Positions 1 to 8,869 of a DNA stretch of 40,341 nucleotides are shown here, piece by piece. Position 1 is the stretch's first letter, and every line of letters starts with the position of its first letter. Under the pieces are notes generated by a model that saw only the letters and a list, made by a program, of their open reading frames with translations, was not told where the DNA came from and searched no databases. A program made the translations under genes and the position numbers. This stretch comes from Sulfurimonas sp. SAG-AH-194-I05 (GTDB lineage Bacteria > Campylobacterota > Campylobacteria > Campylobacterales > Sulfurimonadaceae): contig NZ_JAEMVA010000015.1 in the NCBI RefSeq assembly GCF_029215955.1, forward strand, positions 1 to 40,341, given 5' to 3'.

Positions 1-3
1 TAA

Positions 4-876
4 ATGACGGAACAACCAAACAAAACTATGCAACTCAATGCACACCTAGAACTAGGGCTAATGAATACACTTCGTGTTGATAGAGATACAGCTCCAGGAC
101 TCTATCTCATGGCAGAGGATGAAGAAGATGTTTTACTGCCAGGGCAGTATGTAAAACAAAGCATGGTACAAGATTCACTTGTAGATGTCTTTCTTTACAC
201 GGACTCAGAAGATAGACTCGTAGCTACTACAAATAAACCACATGCTATGCTTGATGAATACGCACTCTTTGAAGTAGTAGATGTTGCCCCTTTTGGAGCT
301 TTTATGGACTGGGGTCTTACAAAAGACTTACTTGTTCCAAATATGTTTCAAAAAACACCTTTTAAAATTGGTGAAAAAAGATTTTTAAAAGTTGTTTATG
401 ATGAGAGAACCCATAGGCTCGTTGGCACTGAGAAACTAGGAGACTTTTTTGAACGTAGAATTAAAGGTCTGATTGTAAATAGAGAGGCAAATATACTTAT
501 CATTTCACAAACACCTTTAGGTTTTAAATGTATCGTAAATGAAAAATATGAGGGTTTAATTTACCATAATGAAATTTTTGAAGATATTGCACTCGGTGAT
601 ACAAAAGTTGCTTATGTTAAGACTATACGCAAAGATGGAAACATCGACCTCACACTTAGAAAACCTGGCACGCAAAAAAAAGGAGCTTCTTCGGATAAAG
701 TTCTTGACTTACTTCTACAAAATAATGGAATTATGCCCTATAACTATAAGAGTGATGCAGAGCTTATTAAAAATACATTTGGGCTTAGTAAAAAAGAATT
801 TAAACGTACGCTTACTTTTCTCCAAGACAATGGGAAAATAGAAGTTAAAGATACTGGTATATACATAAAGGAGTAG
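4..876 (+). CDS. CvfB-like S1-domain RNA-binding protein
   Basis: The 290-residue protein matches the CvfB/YitL family, RNA-binding proteins with tandem S1-type domains and a C-terminal winged helix. Visible family features are the N-terminal 'LLPGQYV' segment, the 'VFLYTDSEDRLVATT' strand pair near residues 62-76, and 'GAFMDWGLTKDLLVP' near residues 98-112, which is the typical S1 turn of this family. The last 60 residues look like a winged helix. An in-frame TAA directly precedes the ATG, so translation cannot start further upstream, although the window begins there and the ribosome binding site is cut off. It is followed after 3 bp by a small basic protein, probably in one operon. Known members affect virulence-factor and RNA metabolism; the target here is unknown. 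Confidence 0.85.
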   Translation: MTEQPNKTMQLNAHLELGLMNTLRVDRDTAPGLYLMAEDEEDVLLPGQYVKQSMVQDSLVDVFLYTDSEDRLVATTNKPHAMLDEYALFEVVDVAPFGAFMDWGLTKDLLVPNMFQKTPFKIGEKRFLKVVYDERTHRLVGTEKLGDFFERRIKGLIVNREANILIISQTPLGFKCIVNEKYEGLIYHNEIFEDIALGDTKVAYVKTIRKDGNIDLTLRKPGTQKKGASSDKVLDLLLQNNGIMPYNYKSDAELIKNTFGLSKKEFKRTLTFLQDNGKIEVKDTGIYIKE

Positions 877-879
877 TCG

Positions 880-1092
880 ATGGGGAAAAAAAAGAAAAAA
901 AGTGTAGAGCTTTCTGATAAAAAGATACAATTTACTGTGGAAAAGCTTTCCTATAAAGCGATTCGATATTACCCAACTGCAATGAGCGTTGATGTAATGG
1001 AGTATGATGATAAAGGCAACAAAGTTGGAGTTAGAAATATTCCATTTGCACATGTACCAAAAGATATAAAAAAACTCATTAAACCTAATTAA
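880..1092 (+). CDS. small basic hypothetical protein (70 aa)
   Basis: I do not recognise this family. The protein opens with a lysine run (GKKKKK) followed by a compact, probably beta-rich segment containing 'IRYYPTAMSVDVMEYDDKGNKVG', and ends in a lysine-rich tail. No signal peptide or membrane segment is visible. A good GGAG ribosome binding site lies just before the ATG, within the end of the preceding RNA-binding gene, and the next gene starts 17 bp downstream, so it is probably a real operon member. Its basic character next to an S1-domain protein fits a nucleic-acid or ribosome-associated role, but that is inference only. Confidence 0.7.
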   Translation: MGKKKKKSVELSDKKIQFTVEKLSYKAIRYYPTAMSVDVMEYDDKGNKVGVRNIPFAHVPKDIKKLIKPN

Positions 1093-1109
1093 AAGAAAGG
1101 ACATATAGA

Positions 1110-1409
1110 ATGAAAATTAAAACCTGTAACTCATTAGAAGAAGTACGAACAGAAATAGATGTATTAGATAACAATATTGTCAATCTGATTTCTCAAAGAA
1201 GCCATTACATTAGACAAGCTGCTGCATTTAAAGATAGTGTAGACGAAGTCAAAGCAGATGAAAGAATCGAGTTTATAAAGCAACGTGTACGCCATAAAGC
1301 TATTGAACTTGACGTCTCACCAAACATGATTTCAGAACTTTTTACAATAATGATAGATGAAATGGTTGAAACAGAAATAGCAGAATTTAGAAATAAGAAG
1401 GTATTTTAG
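1110..1409 (+). CDS. chorismate mutase type II family protein
   Basis: The 99-residue all-helical protein carries the AroQ-class pattern: 'EVRTEIDVLDNNIVNLISQR' (helix 1 with the conserved Arg and Asp), then 'YIRQAAAFK' with the conserved Lys, and 'ADERIEFIKQRVRHKAIE' in the second helix, ending with a Glu-containing helix. This is the single-domain form seen in monofunctional chorismate mutases and PchB-like isochorismate-pyruvate lyases. Sequence alone cannot separate the two. Chorismate mutase converts chorismate to prephenate for Phe/Tyr synthesis. AAAGGA precedes the ATG. The gene ends before a palindromic terminator facing infA, and no aromatic-pathway genes adjoin it. Confidence 0.8.
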   Translation: MKIKTCNSLEEVRTEIDVLDNNIVNLISQRSHYIRQAAAFKDSVDEVKADERIEFIKQRVRHKAIELDVSPNMISELFTIMIDEMVETEIAEFRNKKVF

Positions 1410-1412
1410 GAA

Positions 1413-1436
1413 TTAAAGGGATATATATCCCTTTAA
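1413..1436. terminator. 24-bp perfect palindrome between convergent genes
   Basis: The two halves (TTAAAGGGATAT and its reverse complement) abut exactly, giving a fully symmetric sequence between the end of the chorismate-mutase gene (+) and infA (-). Such a sequence can act as a terminator hairpin for both strands. No strong U-tract follows on either side, so termination efficiency is uncertain. Confidence 0.6.
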
Positions 1437-1457
1437 AGTATTCGATTTGACAACTAC

Positions 1458-1676
1458 TTACTTGTAACGGTACGTAATTCTACCCTTATCTAAAGAGTAT
1501 GGTGTTAGTTCAAGTTTAACCTTGTCACCTGGAAGTATTTTTATATAGTGCATACGCATTTTTCCTGCGATATGGCATAAAATAATATGTCCATTTTCTA
1601 ATTCAACACGAAAAGTTGCATTAGGCAAAGCTTCAATAATCTTGCCGTCAACTTCAATAACATCTGATTTAGCCAT
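1458..1676 (-). CDS. infA: translation initiation factor IF-1
   Basis: This 72-residue protein has the standard IF-1 length and OB-fold sequence: '[20 protein letters not shown]' then '[19 protein letters not shown]' and the ending 'RITYRYK'. IF-1 binds the ribosomal A site of the 30S subunit during initiation together with IF-2 and IF-3. It is the last gene of the ribosomal superoperon here, 18 bp after map. The alpha-operon genes (rpmJ, rpsM, rpsK, rpsD, rpoA, rplQ) that follow infA in many bacteria do not follow here; a palindromic terminator and a convergent gene come next. Confidence 0.97.
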   Translation of the reverse strand: MAKSDVIEVDGKIIEALPNATFRVELENGHIILCHIAGKMRMHYIKILPGDKVKLELTPYSLDKGRITYRYK

Positions 1677-1694
1677 TATAAGTCCTTGTTTCTC

Positions 1695-2453
1695 TTAAGC
1701 AAGAGATAGTATTTCAGCTTTACCGTTGATGATTGCAACAGTATGCTCATAGTGTGAACCGCGTAAACCATCGGCACTAACAACATCCCATTTATTATCT
1801 AAAATAACAGGTCTCGATTCCTTTTGACATACCATCGGTTCTAAACAAAAAACCATTCCGTTTTTTATTTTAGGACCAGCCTTAGGATCTTTTCCATCTA
1901 AATAATTAGGGATTTCAGGTTCTTCATGTGGTTTTTTACCAATTCCATGTCCGCAGAAATTATGAAGAGGAACAAAGCCACGAGATTGAATAAATTTTTC
2001 CATGATTAAAGATAATTCTTTAAATCTCATACCCTGTCGAATCTCTCCAATTGCATGATACAGAGTATCTTTTGCACATGCTATTAAAGCGAGATCTTCA
2101 TCTGTAACTATACCAACAGGCACACTCACAGCAGCATCACCAAAATAAGCATCAAGTTCAGTTCCAATATCGTAACCGATAACATCACCTTCTTGGAGCT
2201 TGTAATCAGTAGGAATACCATGAATAATAACTTCATTGAGAGAACAGCAAACAGCATTGGGAAAGCCATATAAACCTTTAAAAGAAGGTTTTGCTCCAGC
2301 TGCTCGGATATAATCCTCAGCCATAGCATCAAGATCTTTTAAAGAAGCTCCAACCCTTGTATTGGCTTGGAGTAATTCTAATGCACCACCAACAATTTTG
2401 TTGGCAGCTCTTAATTTTTTAATTTCAGCAGGTTTTCTTAGCGCAATCGCCAT
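1695..2453 (-). CDS. map: methionine aminopeptidase, type I
   Basis: The 252-residue enzyme removes the initiator methionine from nascent proteins. Metal-binding and catalytic motifs of type I enzymes are present: 'HGIP' in the substrate pocket, 'GDVIGYDIGTELDAYFGDAA' with two metal Asp residues, 'HNFCGHGIGKKPHEEPEIPNY' with the catalytic and metal His, and 'VFCLEPM' and 'SHYEHTVAI' with the metal Glu residues. Length matches the family. It follows secY by 2 bp and precedes infA, the usual secY-map-infA end of spc operons. Confidence 0.97.
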   Translation of the reverse strand: MAIALRKPAEIKKLRAANKIVGGALELLQANTRVGASLKDLDAMAEDYIRAAGAKPSFKGLYGFPNAVCCSLNEVIIHGIPTDYKLQEGDVIGYDIGTELDAYFGDAAVSVPVGIVTDEDLALIACAKDTLYHAIGEIRQGMRFKELSLIMEKFIQSRGFVPLHNFCGHGIGKKPHEEPEIPNYLDGKDPKAGPKIKNGMVFCLEPMVCQKESRPVILDNKWDVVSADGLRGSHYEHTVAIINGKAEILSLA

Positions 2454-2455
2454 TG

Positions 2456-3718
2456 TTATAAACCGACCGCACTTAAAGTTTCGTATTTACTCATATAAAG
2501 TTGTGCTTCTATTTTTCTCATTGTGTCAAGTGCAACTTGAACAACGATAAGAACAGCAGTACCACCAAAGAAAAATGGAACACCCATACCTTTAATAATC
2601 ATAAATGGTAAAGTAGCTACTAAACCTAAATAAATTGCACCAGTAAATGTTAGTCTACTCGCTGTTTCATTTAGAAATTCCATAGTTGCATTACCAGTAC
2701 GAATACCAGGAATAAATCCACCTTGTTTCTTTAAGTTTTCAGAAATATCTTTTGCATTAAATGTAATCGAAGCATAAAAGAATGCAAAGAAAACAACAAA
2801 CATAAAAGTTACAAAGTTAAAAAAGTATGAATTAGGATTCAAATAATCTGCAAATGCTAAGACAGTAGGGTTTGTACTACTCGACATTACAGTCATTGGA
2901 AACATTAATATCGCCGAAGCAAAAATCACTGGAATAACACCAGCTAAATTCACTTTAATAGGAATATAGTTCATAACTCTTTTATTTTGGTTTTGCATCA
3001 TAGTCTTCTTAGCATATGTAATGGGAACACGACGCTCACCTAGTTCAACATAAATAATTACCGCAACAGTTCCTAAAATAAGAGCAAGAATTGCAATTAC
3101 TGTTAAAAAACTCATAGCACCCGTATTTACCATAGTAATAGTTTGACCTATTGCTGAAGGAATTGCGGATACGATACCTGCGAAAATTATTAAAGAAATA
3201 CCATTACCAATACCACTCTGCGTAATTTGTTCACCGATCCACATAAGTAACATTGTTCCTGCAAGCATTGAGATAGCAGCAAGTATTATAAATGTATTTT
3301 GATCGACTAAGATAGCACTGTTTCCAGTAGGTCCTGTTAAACTTTGAAGTCCAACACTCACACCAATAGCTTGAATAATTGTAATTACAATAGTCGCATA
3401 ACGAATAATTTGCATATACTTAACCATACCATCACGCTCTTTTTTCATTTTACCAAGTGGTGCAAATGTAGCAGCAAGAAGTTCCATAATAATAGAAGCA
3501 GTAATATAAGGCATAATACCAAGTGAAATGATAGAGAGTCTCTCAACAGCGTTCCCACTGAACATGTTGAATAAACCTAATGCATCAGCTTGATGCGAAT
3601 CAAAGAAAGAAGCAATAACTGCAGTATCAACGCCAGGTACTGGCACGTAAGCCAGTAAGCGATAGATAAATAAAAATCCGATTGTAATAAGTATCTTATT
3701 AACTAGATTTTTATTCAC
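2456..3718 (-). CDS. secY: protein translocase channel subunit SecY
   Basis: This 420-residue, ten-helix inner-membrane protein forms the Sec channel with SecE and SecG. The N-terminal helix and plug region 'YVPVPGVDTAVI', the 'LGIMPYITASIIMELL' helix, the cytosolic loop 'YVELGERRVPITYAKK' and the conserved 'ISENLKKQGGFIPGIRTG' loop that docks SecA and ribosomes are all visible. It follows rplO by 2 bp, as expected for the spc operon, and its length is slightly below the E. coli protein, which is normal. Confidence 0.97.
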   Translation of the reverse strand: MNKNLVNKILITIGFLFIYRLLAYVPVPGVDTAVIASFFDSHQADALGLFNMFSGNAVERLSIISLGIMPYITASIIMELLAATFAPLGKMKKERDGMVKYMQIIRYATIVITIIQAIGVSVGLQSLTGPTGNSAILVDQNTFIILAAISMLAGTMLLMWIGEQITQSGIGNGISLIIFAGIVSAIPSAIGQTITMVNTGAMSFLTVIAILALILGTVAVIIYVELGERRVPITYAKKTMMQNQNKRVMNYIPIKVNLAGVIPVIFASAILMFPMTVMSSSTNPTVLAFADYLNPNSYFFNFVTFMFVVFFAFFYASITFNAKDISENLKKQGGFIPGIRTGNATMEFLNETASRLTFTGAIYLGLVATLPFMIIKGMGVPFFFGGTAVLIVVQVALDTMRKIEAQLYMSKYETLSAVGL

Positions 3719-3720
3719 AG

Positions 3721-4119
3721 CTATTTCCCTGTTGTAGTAACGTTTTCGTCTTTAATTTTCGAAGCTAAATCTTTCGCAGTAGCTCCTACTAGTTTAACTT
3801 TAGTAACGCCAGAACCGATTTTGTGAACACTACGGATAGATTCCATAGTAATTTCAGCAAGTTGGGCAACAGCTTTAATTTTTCCAACGTTAATTACATA
3901 AGGTTTTACTAAACGTGAAGTAAAACCAATTTTAGGTAAACGTTTTGCAAGTGGTTGTTGTCCACCCTCAAAGTTTCTTTTTCTTTTGTAACCTGAACGA
4001 GACTTTTGACCTTTTTGACCACGACCAGCAGTCTTACCAGTACCAGAAGCTTGTCCACGTCCTGTACGTTTACGATTTTTCGTAGAACCCTCAGCAGGTT
4101 GTAAGTTTTCTATTGCCAT
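3721..4119 (-). CDS. rplO: 50S ribosomal protein L15
   Basis: The 132-residue protein has the glycine- and basic-rich extended N-terminus of L15 ('[28 protein letters not shown]', here cut into short motifs: [13 protein letters not shown] then [10 protein letters not shown]) and the C-terminal globular domain with '[15 protein letters not shown]'. L15 is a late assembly protein of the large subunit. It sits between rpsE and secY with 2-3 bp gaps. The usual rpmD (L30) between rpsE and rplO is absent, a gene that is missing in many epsilonproteobacteria. Confidence 0.96.
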   Translation of the reverse strand: MAIENLQPAEGSTKNRKRTGRGQASGTGKTAGRGQKGQKSRSGYKRKRNFEGGQQPLAKRLPKIGFTSRLVKPYVINVGKIKAVAQLAEITMESIRSVHKIGSGVTKVKLVGATAKDLASKIKDENVTTTGK

Positions 4120-4122
4120 TTA

Positions 4123-4566
4123 TTATCCTTTTAAGCGGCCAAGTGCTTCAACTGTTGCGCGAACCACTGTACCTGGATTATTTGAACCAATACTCTTAGT
4201 AAGAATATCTTGTATACCTGCAAGCTCAAGAACTGGACGCATTGCGCCACCTGCAATTACACCAGTACCTTCTGATGCTGGCTTAAGTAAAACACGTGAA
4301 GCGTTATACTTATGCTCAATATCGTGAGCGATAGTTGTGCCTTTGATTTTAACTGTTGTAATGTTTTTAAATGCATTATCAACAGCTTTACGTATAGCAT
4401 CAGGAACCTCTTTAGCTTTACCAACACCATAACCGATAGTACCATTTTTGTTACCAACTACAATTAATGCAGTAAAACGAAAACGACGTCCACCTTTTAC
4501 AACTTTAGTAACACGACCAATATTTACAATCGACTCTTCAAAATCATCTCTGTTAATTTCCATCAT
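4123..4566 (-). CDS. rpsE: 30S ribosomal protein S5
   Basis: At 147 residues this is a short S5, a small-subunit protein needed for decoding accuracy and helicase activity at the mRNA entry. The N-terminal double-stranded RNA-binding part '[18 protein letters not shown]' and '[22 protein letters not shown]' are typical, followed by the C-terminal '[18 protein letters not shown]' and '[16 protein letters not shown]'. It starts 6 bp after rplR. The ORF begins with two adjacent methionines; the first has GGAG upstream at a good distance. Confidence 0.96.
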   Translation of the reverse strand: MMEINRDDFEESIVNIGRVTKVVKGGRRFRFTALIVVGNKNGTIGYGVGKAKEVPDAIRKAVDNAFKNITTVKIKGTTIAHDIEHKYNASRVLLKPASEGTGVIAGGAMRPVLELAGIQDILTKSIGSNNPGTVVRATVEALGRLKG

Positions 4567-4572
4567 GTCTCC

Positions 4573-4929
4573 TTAAAACTTAATTTCGTTTGCACGAAGT
4601 GAATCACCAAATGCAGCGATAACACCGTGATATTGGTAACCATTACGATCAAATACAACTTCAGAAATGTTAGCAGCTTTAAGTGTTGCAGCAAATGCCT
4701 CACCAAGTGCTTTTGCACCTTCTTTATTTGATTTATGACCAGTAGCCTTAGAGTGAATAGCACATAATGTTGTTTCAGTAACATCATCAATAGCTTGCAC
4801 ACTTAGGTAACGGTTTGATTTAAATACAGAAACACGAGGAAGTGAAGCACAACCAGATATTTTTGCACGAATACGACGCTTACGCTTTAAACGATTAGCT
4901 ACTTTATTTTTTAATACTTTTGCATTCAT
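4573..4929 (-). CDS. rplR: 50S ribosomal protein L18
   Basis: The 118-residue protein binds 5S rRNA in the central protuberance with L5 and L25. The family pattern is present: a basic N-terminus '[12 protein letters not shown]', '[19 protein letters not shown]', and the C-terminal '[22 protein letters not shown]'. It lies between rplF (16 bp upstream) and rpsE in standard spc order. Another frame on the same strand overlaps it but is a shadow without family similarity. Confidence 0.96.
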   Translation of the reverse strand: MNAKVLKNKVANRLKRKRRIRAKISGCASLPRVSVFKSNRYLSVQAIDDVTETTLCAIHSKATGHKSNKEGAKALGEAFAATLKAANISEVVFDRNGYQYHGVIAAFGDSLRANEIKF

Positions 4930-4945
4930 TTTCTAATACCCTCCC

Positions 4946-5482
4946 TTACTTCTTAGCAGTTTTACCGGCTTTACGCACGATATGCTCTTCCATGTATTTA
5001 ACACCTTTACCTTTGTACGGCTCTGGTGGACGGAAACTTCTAATTTTTGCAGCTGCAGAACCTAAAAGTTGTTTGTCATGACTACTTAAAGTAATAACAT
5101 TTTTTTCAACCTTAGCTTCAAGACCATCAATTAAATCAAAGTTAATATCATGTGAGTGACCAAGTTGTAAATTAAGAACCTTACCTTTAACAGCAGCTCT
5201 ATAACCAACACCGTTGATTTCTAGTTGCTTCGTATAACCAGTAGTTAAACCAATTACAATATTAGCAGCTAATGCTCTATACGTTCCCCAAAAAGCACGA
5301 TGCGCTTTTTCTTCAGATTTAGCAGCGAAAGTTAAAACAGTTCCCTCAACAGAGAAGTCCACATTTCCACGAGTATCTAAATCAACACTATTTTTGCCTT
5401 TAGCAAAAGTTATAACATTTTCTTTTGCACTAACTTTAATGTCAGCTCCAAAATCTACCGGTTTTTTACCAATTCTTGACAT
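4946..5482 (-). CDS. rplF: 50S ribosomal protein L6
   Basis: The 178-residue protein has the two tandem L6 domains. The start 'MSRIGKKPV', the inter-domain motif 'LEINGVGYRAAVKGKVLNL' and the C-terminal 'RPPEPYKGKGVKYMEE' with the basic end 'VRKAGKTAKK' are diagnostic. L6 lies near the sarcin-ricin loop and GTPase centre. It follows rpsH by 9 bp. Confidence 0.97.
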   Translation of the reverse strand: MSRIGKKPVDFGADIKVSAKENVITFAKGKNSVDLDTRGNVDFSVEGTVLTFAAKSEEKAHRAFWGTYRALAANIVIGLTTGYTKQLEINGVGYRAAVKGKVLNLQLGHSHDINFDLIDGLEAKVEKNVITLSSHDKQLLGSAAAKIRSFRPPEPYKGKGVKYMEEHIVRKAGKTAKK

Positions 5483-5491
5483 GCTATCTCC

Positions 5492-5890
5492 CTACCAAAC
5501 TGTACACATAACTTCACCACCAATGCCAAGGTCATATGCCTTGTCATTCGCGAGAACGCCATGAGATGTACTTACAATAATAGTTCCGTAACCATTTTTG
5601 AAACGTTTAATATCTTCTTTACCTTTGTAAACACGACGACCAGGCTTAGAAATTCTTTTCATTTCATTGATTACTGTTTTACCTTCATCATTGTATTTTA
5701 ATACAACTTTGATAGTTTTTTTAACGCCGTTTTCGATTACATTACAAGACTCTAAGTAACCTTTTTCAACTAAGATATTTGTCATTGCTTCAACACTCTT
5801 AGAGTGTACTAAAGTAGTAACTGGTAATCTTCTCATACCCGCATTACGAACACGTGTTAACGCATCTGATACTAGATCATTAATTGCCAT
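5492..5890 (-). CDS. rpsH: 30S ribosomal protein S8
   Basis: The 132-residue primary binder of 16S rRNA shows the usual start '[14 protein letters not shown]' and the ending '[21 protein letters not shown]' followed by 'VMCTVW'. In E. coli S8 represses spc-operon translation by binding mRNA near the L5 start. Here the gene is preceded by a 67-bp gap with a strong hairpin (see 5907-5932), the largest gap within the superoperon, so this spot may be a control or processing site. Confidence 0.96.
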   Translation of the reverse strand: MAINDLVSDALTRVRNAGMRRLPVTTLVHSKSVEAMTNILVEKGYLESCNVIENGVKKTIKVVLKYNDEGKTVINEMKRISKPGRRVYKGKEDIKRFKNGYGTIIVSTSHGVLANDKAYDLGIGGEVMCTVW

Positions 5891-5906
5891 TTATGTTTCC
5901 TTTGTT

Positions 5907-5932
5907 GTAGTCACTCAAAAAAGAGTGACTGC
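5907..5932 (-). promoter_or_regulatory. intra-operon hairpin between rpsN and rpsH
   Basis: Arms 5907-5916 and 5923-5932 pair over 10 positions (one G-U), with core AGTCACTC/GAGTGACT and a six-base loop that reads UUUUUU in the mRNA. It lies in the 67-bp gap between rpsN and rpsH, while nearly all other gaps in this operon are below 20 bp. It could be a processing site, an attenuator or a protein-binding element. It lacks the bulged internal loop of the known S8 site. Confidence 0.55.
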
Positions 5933-5957
5933 TAATGAATAGAAGTTTCTCCTTGGA

Positions 5958-6143
5958 TTACCAAGAAGACTTTCTAACACCTGGGATTAATCCCTCATTT
6001 GCCATTTTTCTAAAACAAATACGACAGATACCAAAATCTCTCAGTACTGAATGTGGACGACCACAGATTTGACATCTTGTGTATCCACGTACTTTGAACT
6101 TAGGTTCTCTTGCCGCTTTTGCGATCATAGACTTTTTAGCCAT
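5958..6143 (-). CDS. rpsN: 30S ribosomal protein S14, zinc-binding (type Z)
   Basis: At 61 residues this is the short C+ form of S14. Two CxxC pairs (Cys24/Cys27 in 'CQIC' and Cys40/Cys43 in 'CRIC') form the zinc site, and the ending '[11 protein letters not shown]' is typical. It overlaps the stop of rplE by one base. Zinc-free S14 paralogues are used by some bacteria under zinc starvation; none is seen in this window. Confidence 0.97.
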   Translation of the reverse strand: MAKKSMIAKAAREPKFKVRGYTRCQICGRPHSVLRDFGICRICFRKMANEGLIPGVRKSSW

Positions 6144-6688
6144 TAGTTACTCCCTTTTGTAAAAGGCATACCCATTTTCTCTAAAAGAGCAAAACCAGCC
6201 TTATCAGAATCTGCAGATGTAACCATAGTAATATTCATACCATGGATTTGCATGATTGAATCGTAACTAACTTCTGGGAAAATTAGTTGCTCTTGAAGAC
6301 CGAAGTTATAATTACCACGACCATCAAAACCATTTCTTGGAACACCACGGAAATCTTTTACACGTGGAAGTGCAATAGATATGAGACGATCAAGAAAGTT
6401 ATACATATTTTCACCACGAAGCGTAACACGGATACCAACAGGCATACCTTCACGAACTTTAAAACCAGCAACTGATTTTTTCGCGATTACTGTAGTTGCT
6501 TTTTGACCAGCAATAGTAGTAAGTGTATCTTCAATGTTTTTAATAAGCTTGTTATCTTTCATTGCAAAACCAGCACCAACAGAGATAATAATTTTCTCTA
6601 CTTTTGGTGTTTGCATAGGATTTTTGATTCCTAATTCAGCTTGTAGTTCAGATGCAAGACCTAAATATTTTTCTTTAAAACGAGCCAT
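6143..6688 (-). CDS. rplE: 50S ribosomal protein L5
   Basis: The 181-residue 5S rRNA-binding protein carries the standard motifs '[18 protein letters not shown]', '[20 protein letters not shown]', '[16 protein letters not shown]' and 'RDFRG'-like '[18 protein letters not shown]'. It contacts the P-site tRNA and forms bridge B1b. It starts 2 bp after rplX and is translationally coupled to rpsN. Confidence 0.97.
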   Translation of the reverse strand: MARFKEKYLGLASELQAELGIKNPMQTPKVEKIIISVGAGFAMKDNKLIKNIEDTLTTIAGQKATTVIAKKSVAGFKVREGMPVGIRVTLRGENMYNFLDRLISIALPRVKDFRGVPRNGFDGRGNYNFGLQEQLIFPEVSYDSIMQIHGMNITMVTSADSDKAGFALLEKMGMPFTKGSN

Positions 6689-6690
6689 TC

Positions 6691-6921
6691 TTATGCCTCC
6701 ACTTTACGTACATTTGAAGCATCTATAGGCATCTCTTTATTAATATGTCCGCCTTTAGTGTTTTCTTCTGTTGGTTTAATAGCTTTTTTAGCTATTTTAC
6801 AACCCTCTACAATAACCTGATTTTTCTTAGGTAATACTGCTAATACAGTAGCCTTAGTCCCACGGTCATTTCCAGCGATAATTTCAACAGTATCGCCTTT
6901 TTTAAACTTAAATTTTGCCAT
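6691..6921 (-). CDS. rplX: 50S ribosomal protein L24
   Basis: This 76-residue protein is shorter than the roughly 103-residue E. coli L24 but keeps the KOW core '[19 protein letters not shown]' and the '[18 protein letters not shown]' strand. L24 is an assembly initiator that binds the 5' region of 23S rRNA near the exit tunnel. Its start overlaps the rplN stop by one base. Confidence 0.95.
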   Translation of the reverse strand: MAKFKFKKGDTVEIIAGNDRGTKATVLAVLPKKNQVIVEGCKIAKKAIKPTEENTKGGHINKEMPIDASNVRKVEA

Positions 6922-7289
6922 TAAACAACCTCCGGCGCAAGAGAAACAATTTTCATGAATCCAGCGTAACGTACTTCACGACCAACAGGTCCAAAAATAC
7001 GAGTACCGATAGGTTCTCTCTTGTCATCAAGTATTACAGCTGCATTGTCATCAAAACGAATAAGAGAACCGTTTTCACGTTGAACCTCTTTATGCGTTCT
7101 AACAACAACAGCTTTAACAACTTTACCTTTTTTAACTTTAGCAGTTGGAGTCGCTTTTTTCACAGAAGCAACGATAACGTCACCTATTGAAGCATAACGA
7201 CGCTTAGAACCACCAAGTACCTTAATACACATAATCTCTTTAGCACCTGTATTATCAGCTACTACTAAACGAGTAAAACCTTGGATCAT
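6921..7289 (-). CDS. rplN: 50S ribosomal protein L14
   Basis: At 122 residues it has exactly the family length. '[19 protein letters not shown]', '[20 protein letters not shown]', '[20 protein letters not shown]' and 'FGPVGREVR' are all highly conserved L14 segments. L14 contributes to bridges B5 and B8. The gene overlaps both neighbours by one base. Confidence 0.97.
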   Translation of the reverse strand: MIQGFTRLVVADNTGAKEIMCIKVLGGSKRRYASIGDVIVASVKKATPTAKVKKGKVVKAVVVRTHKEVQRENGSLIRFDDNAAVILDDKREPIGTRIFGPVGREVRYAGFMKIVSLAPEVV

Positions 7290-7537
7290 TACTTAGCTCC
7301 CGATACTACTGTTTTAAGTCTAAAAGATTTAGTCTTAGAAAGTGGGCGACATTCAATTGCAATAATTTCGTCTCCAACTTTAACTTCGTTACGCTCATCA
7401 TGTACTAAGTACTTTTTAAAACGTTTTACAACTTTGTGGTAACGAGGATGCATTACACGGCGTTCAACAACCATAGAGATTGTTTTGTTACCTGCAATAG
7501 TTACTACTTTACCTTGAATTTCACGTTTATGTGTCAT
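7289..7537 (-). CDS. rpsQ: 30S ribosomal protein S17
   Basis: The 82-residue OB-fold protein has the motifs '[20 protein letters not shown]' and '[19 protein letters not shown]', '[19 protein letters not shown]'. S17 is a primary binder of the 5' domain of 16S rRNA. It lies 11 bp after rpmC in the normal order. Confidence 0.96.
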   Translation of the reverse strand: MTHKREIQGKVVTIAGNKTISMVVERRVMHPRYHKVVKRFKKYLVHDERNEVKVGDEIIAIECRPLSKTKSFRLKTVVSGAK

Positions 7538-7548
7538 TTATAGGCTCC

Positions 7549-7737
7549 TTAGTTTGCTACTGCAGTTATAGCAGTATTGATTTTTGCAATATCTTTTTTA
7601 GCGATTTTCAGTTCACTAGTATTTTGAAGTTGCATCATTTTTTGTTTAATTTTTAAAGTAAAGAGCTCAGTCTTTTTTTCTTTAAGCATCACTTGAAGTT
7701 CAGCTGAATTTTTCCCTTCTAAATCAGAATATTTCAT
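7549..7737 (-). CDS. rpmC: 50S ribosomal protein L29
   Basis: The 62-residue two-helix protein has the '[20 protein letters not shown]' start and '[20 protein letters not shown]' segment; a Lys replaces the usual Arg in part of the family motif. L29 sits at the tunnel exit and contacts trigger factor and SRP. Its start lies 14 bp inside the end of rplP, a coupled arrangement. Confidence 0.94.
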   Translation of the reverse strand: MKYSDLEGKNSAELQVMLKEKKTELFTLKIKQKMMQLQNTSELKIAKKDIAKINTAITAVAN

Positions 7738-8143
7738 TGCTCATCTCCTCAGTTATTATTTTACATTTGAAAGGTAACTTATGCATAGCAAGAGTTAACG
7801 CTTCACGAGCGATATCATGTGGAATACCAGCCATTTCAAAAATGATACGACCTGGCTTAATATTCATAACCCATTTATCAACTGCACCTTTACCTTTACC
7901 CATACGAGTTTCAAGAGGCTTAGCAGTTAATGGTTTAGCTGGAAATACACGAATCCAAATTTTACCACTTCTTTTAATGTGACGTGTAGCAGAGATACGA
8001 GCAGATTCAATTTGACGAGAATCAATACGACCAGCTTCTACAGCTTTAAATGCGATGTCACCAAACGCTAGTTTGTAACCAGAACGAGCATAACCACGGT
8101 TACGACCCTTCATTACCTTACGGTATTTAGTTCTTTTTGGCAT
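7724..8143 (-). CDS. rplP: 50S ribosomal protein L16
   Basis: Starting at the second ATG the protein is 139 residues and opens '[19 protein letters not shown]', the standard L16 start; an ATG two codons upstream (8149) is also possible, and both lie directly behind the rpsC stop. Conserved parts include '[23 protein letters not shown]' (as [12 protein letters not shown] and ETRMGKGKG) and 'FEMAGI'. L16 helps position A-site tRNA. Confidence 0.95.
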   Translation of the reverse strand: MPKRTKYRKVMKGRNRGYARSGYKLAFGDIAFKAVEAGRIDSRQIESARISATRHIKRSGKIWIRVFPAKPLTAKPLETRMGKGKGAVDKWVMNIKPGRIIFEMAGIPHDIAREALTLAMHKLPFKCKIITEEMSNEIF

Positions 8144-8151
8144 TAACATAA

Positions 8152-8868
8152 TTATTCAGCCTTATCGTTATTTTCACGTCTTGGAGCACGTTTACGTGGA
8201 CGCTCTTTTTTCTCTTCAGCAACTTCAACAGGTACGCCTTTAGTAAGAACTTCCCCTTTGAATATCCATACTTTAATACCGATAATTCCGTATTGTGTAT
8301 GTGCTTCAGCAAAACCGTAATCAATTTTTGCACGTAAAGTATGAAGTGGAACACGTCCCTCTAAATACCATTCAGTACGTGCCATTTCAGCACCGCCTAA
8401 ACGACCAGAAACAGATACTTTGATACCTTTAGCTCCAGAACGTTGTGCACCTTGCATAACTTTCTTCATTGCACGTCTAAATGCAACACGACGCTCAAGT
8501 TGTGTACCCACATTTTCAGCTACTAGTTGTGCTGAAGTTTGTGCTTTTTTCTCTTCTTTAATGTTGATACTTATTGCTTTACCAACTAACTTTTGAACAG
8601 CAGTTTTAAGTTTTTCAATGTCTGCACCCTTTTTACCAATAATGATACCAGGACGAGCTGCAACGATAGTTACACGAAGACGTTTTACTGTTCTTTCAAT
8701 GATGATGTTAGCAACACCAGCATAGTAAAGCTCTTTTTTCAAATATGTTCTTATCTTGTAATCTTCACCTAAAGCAGCAGGAGCTGTTTTAAAGTTAGGA
8801 AACCAACGAGATTCCCAGTTACGATTAATTCCAAGACGTAAACCAATAGGATTAACTTTTTGACCCAT
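8152..8868 (-). CDS. rpsC: 30S ribosomal protein S3
   Basis: The 238-residue protein has the '[15 protein letters not shown]' start, the KH type-2 domain with '[16 protein letters not shown]', and the C-terminal domain '[25 protein letters not shown]' split across strands. It ends in a long charged tail ([19 protein letters not shown]). S3 lines the mRNA entry channel. It follows rplV by 1 bp. Confidence 0.97.
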   Translation of the reverse strand: MGQKVNPIGLRLGINRNWESRWFPNFKTAPAALGEDYKIRTYLKKELYYAGVANIIIERTVKRLRVTIVAARPGIIIGKKGADIEKLKTAVQKLVGKAISINIKEEKKAQTSAQLVAENVGTQLERRVAFRRAMKKVMQGAQRSGAKGIKVSVSGRLGGAEMARTEWYLEGRVPLHTLRAKIDYGFAEAHTQYGIIGIKVWIFKGEVLTKGVPVEVAEEKKERPRKRAPRRENNDKAE

Positions 8869-8869
8869 T

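Noticed and set aside
715..1104. 129-aa reading frame on the minus strand
   Set aside because: It lies antisense to three well-supported genes and has low-complexity Phe/Leu/Ile composition.
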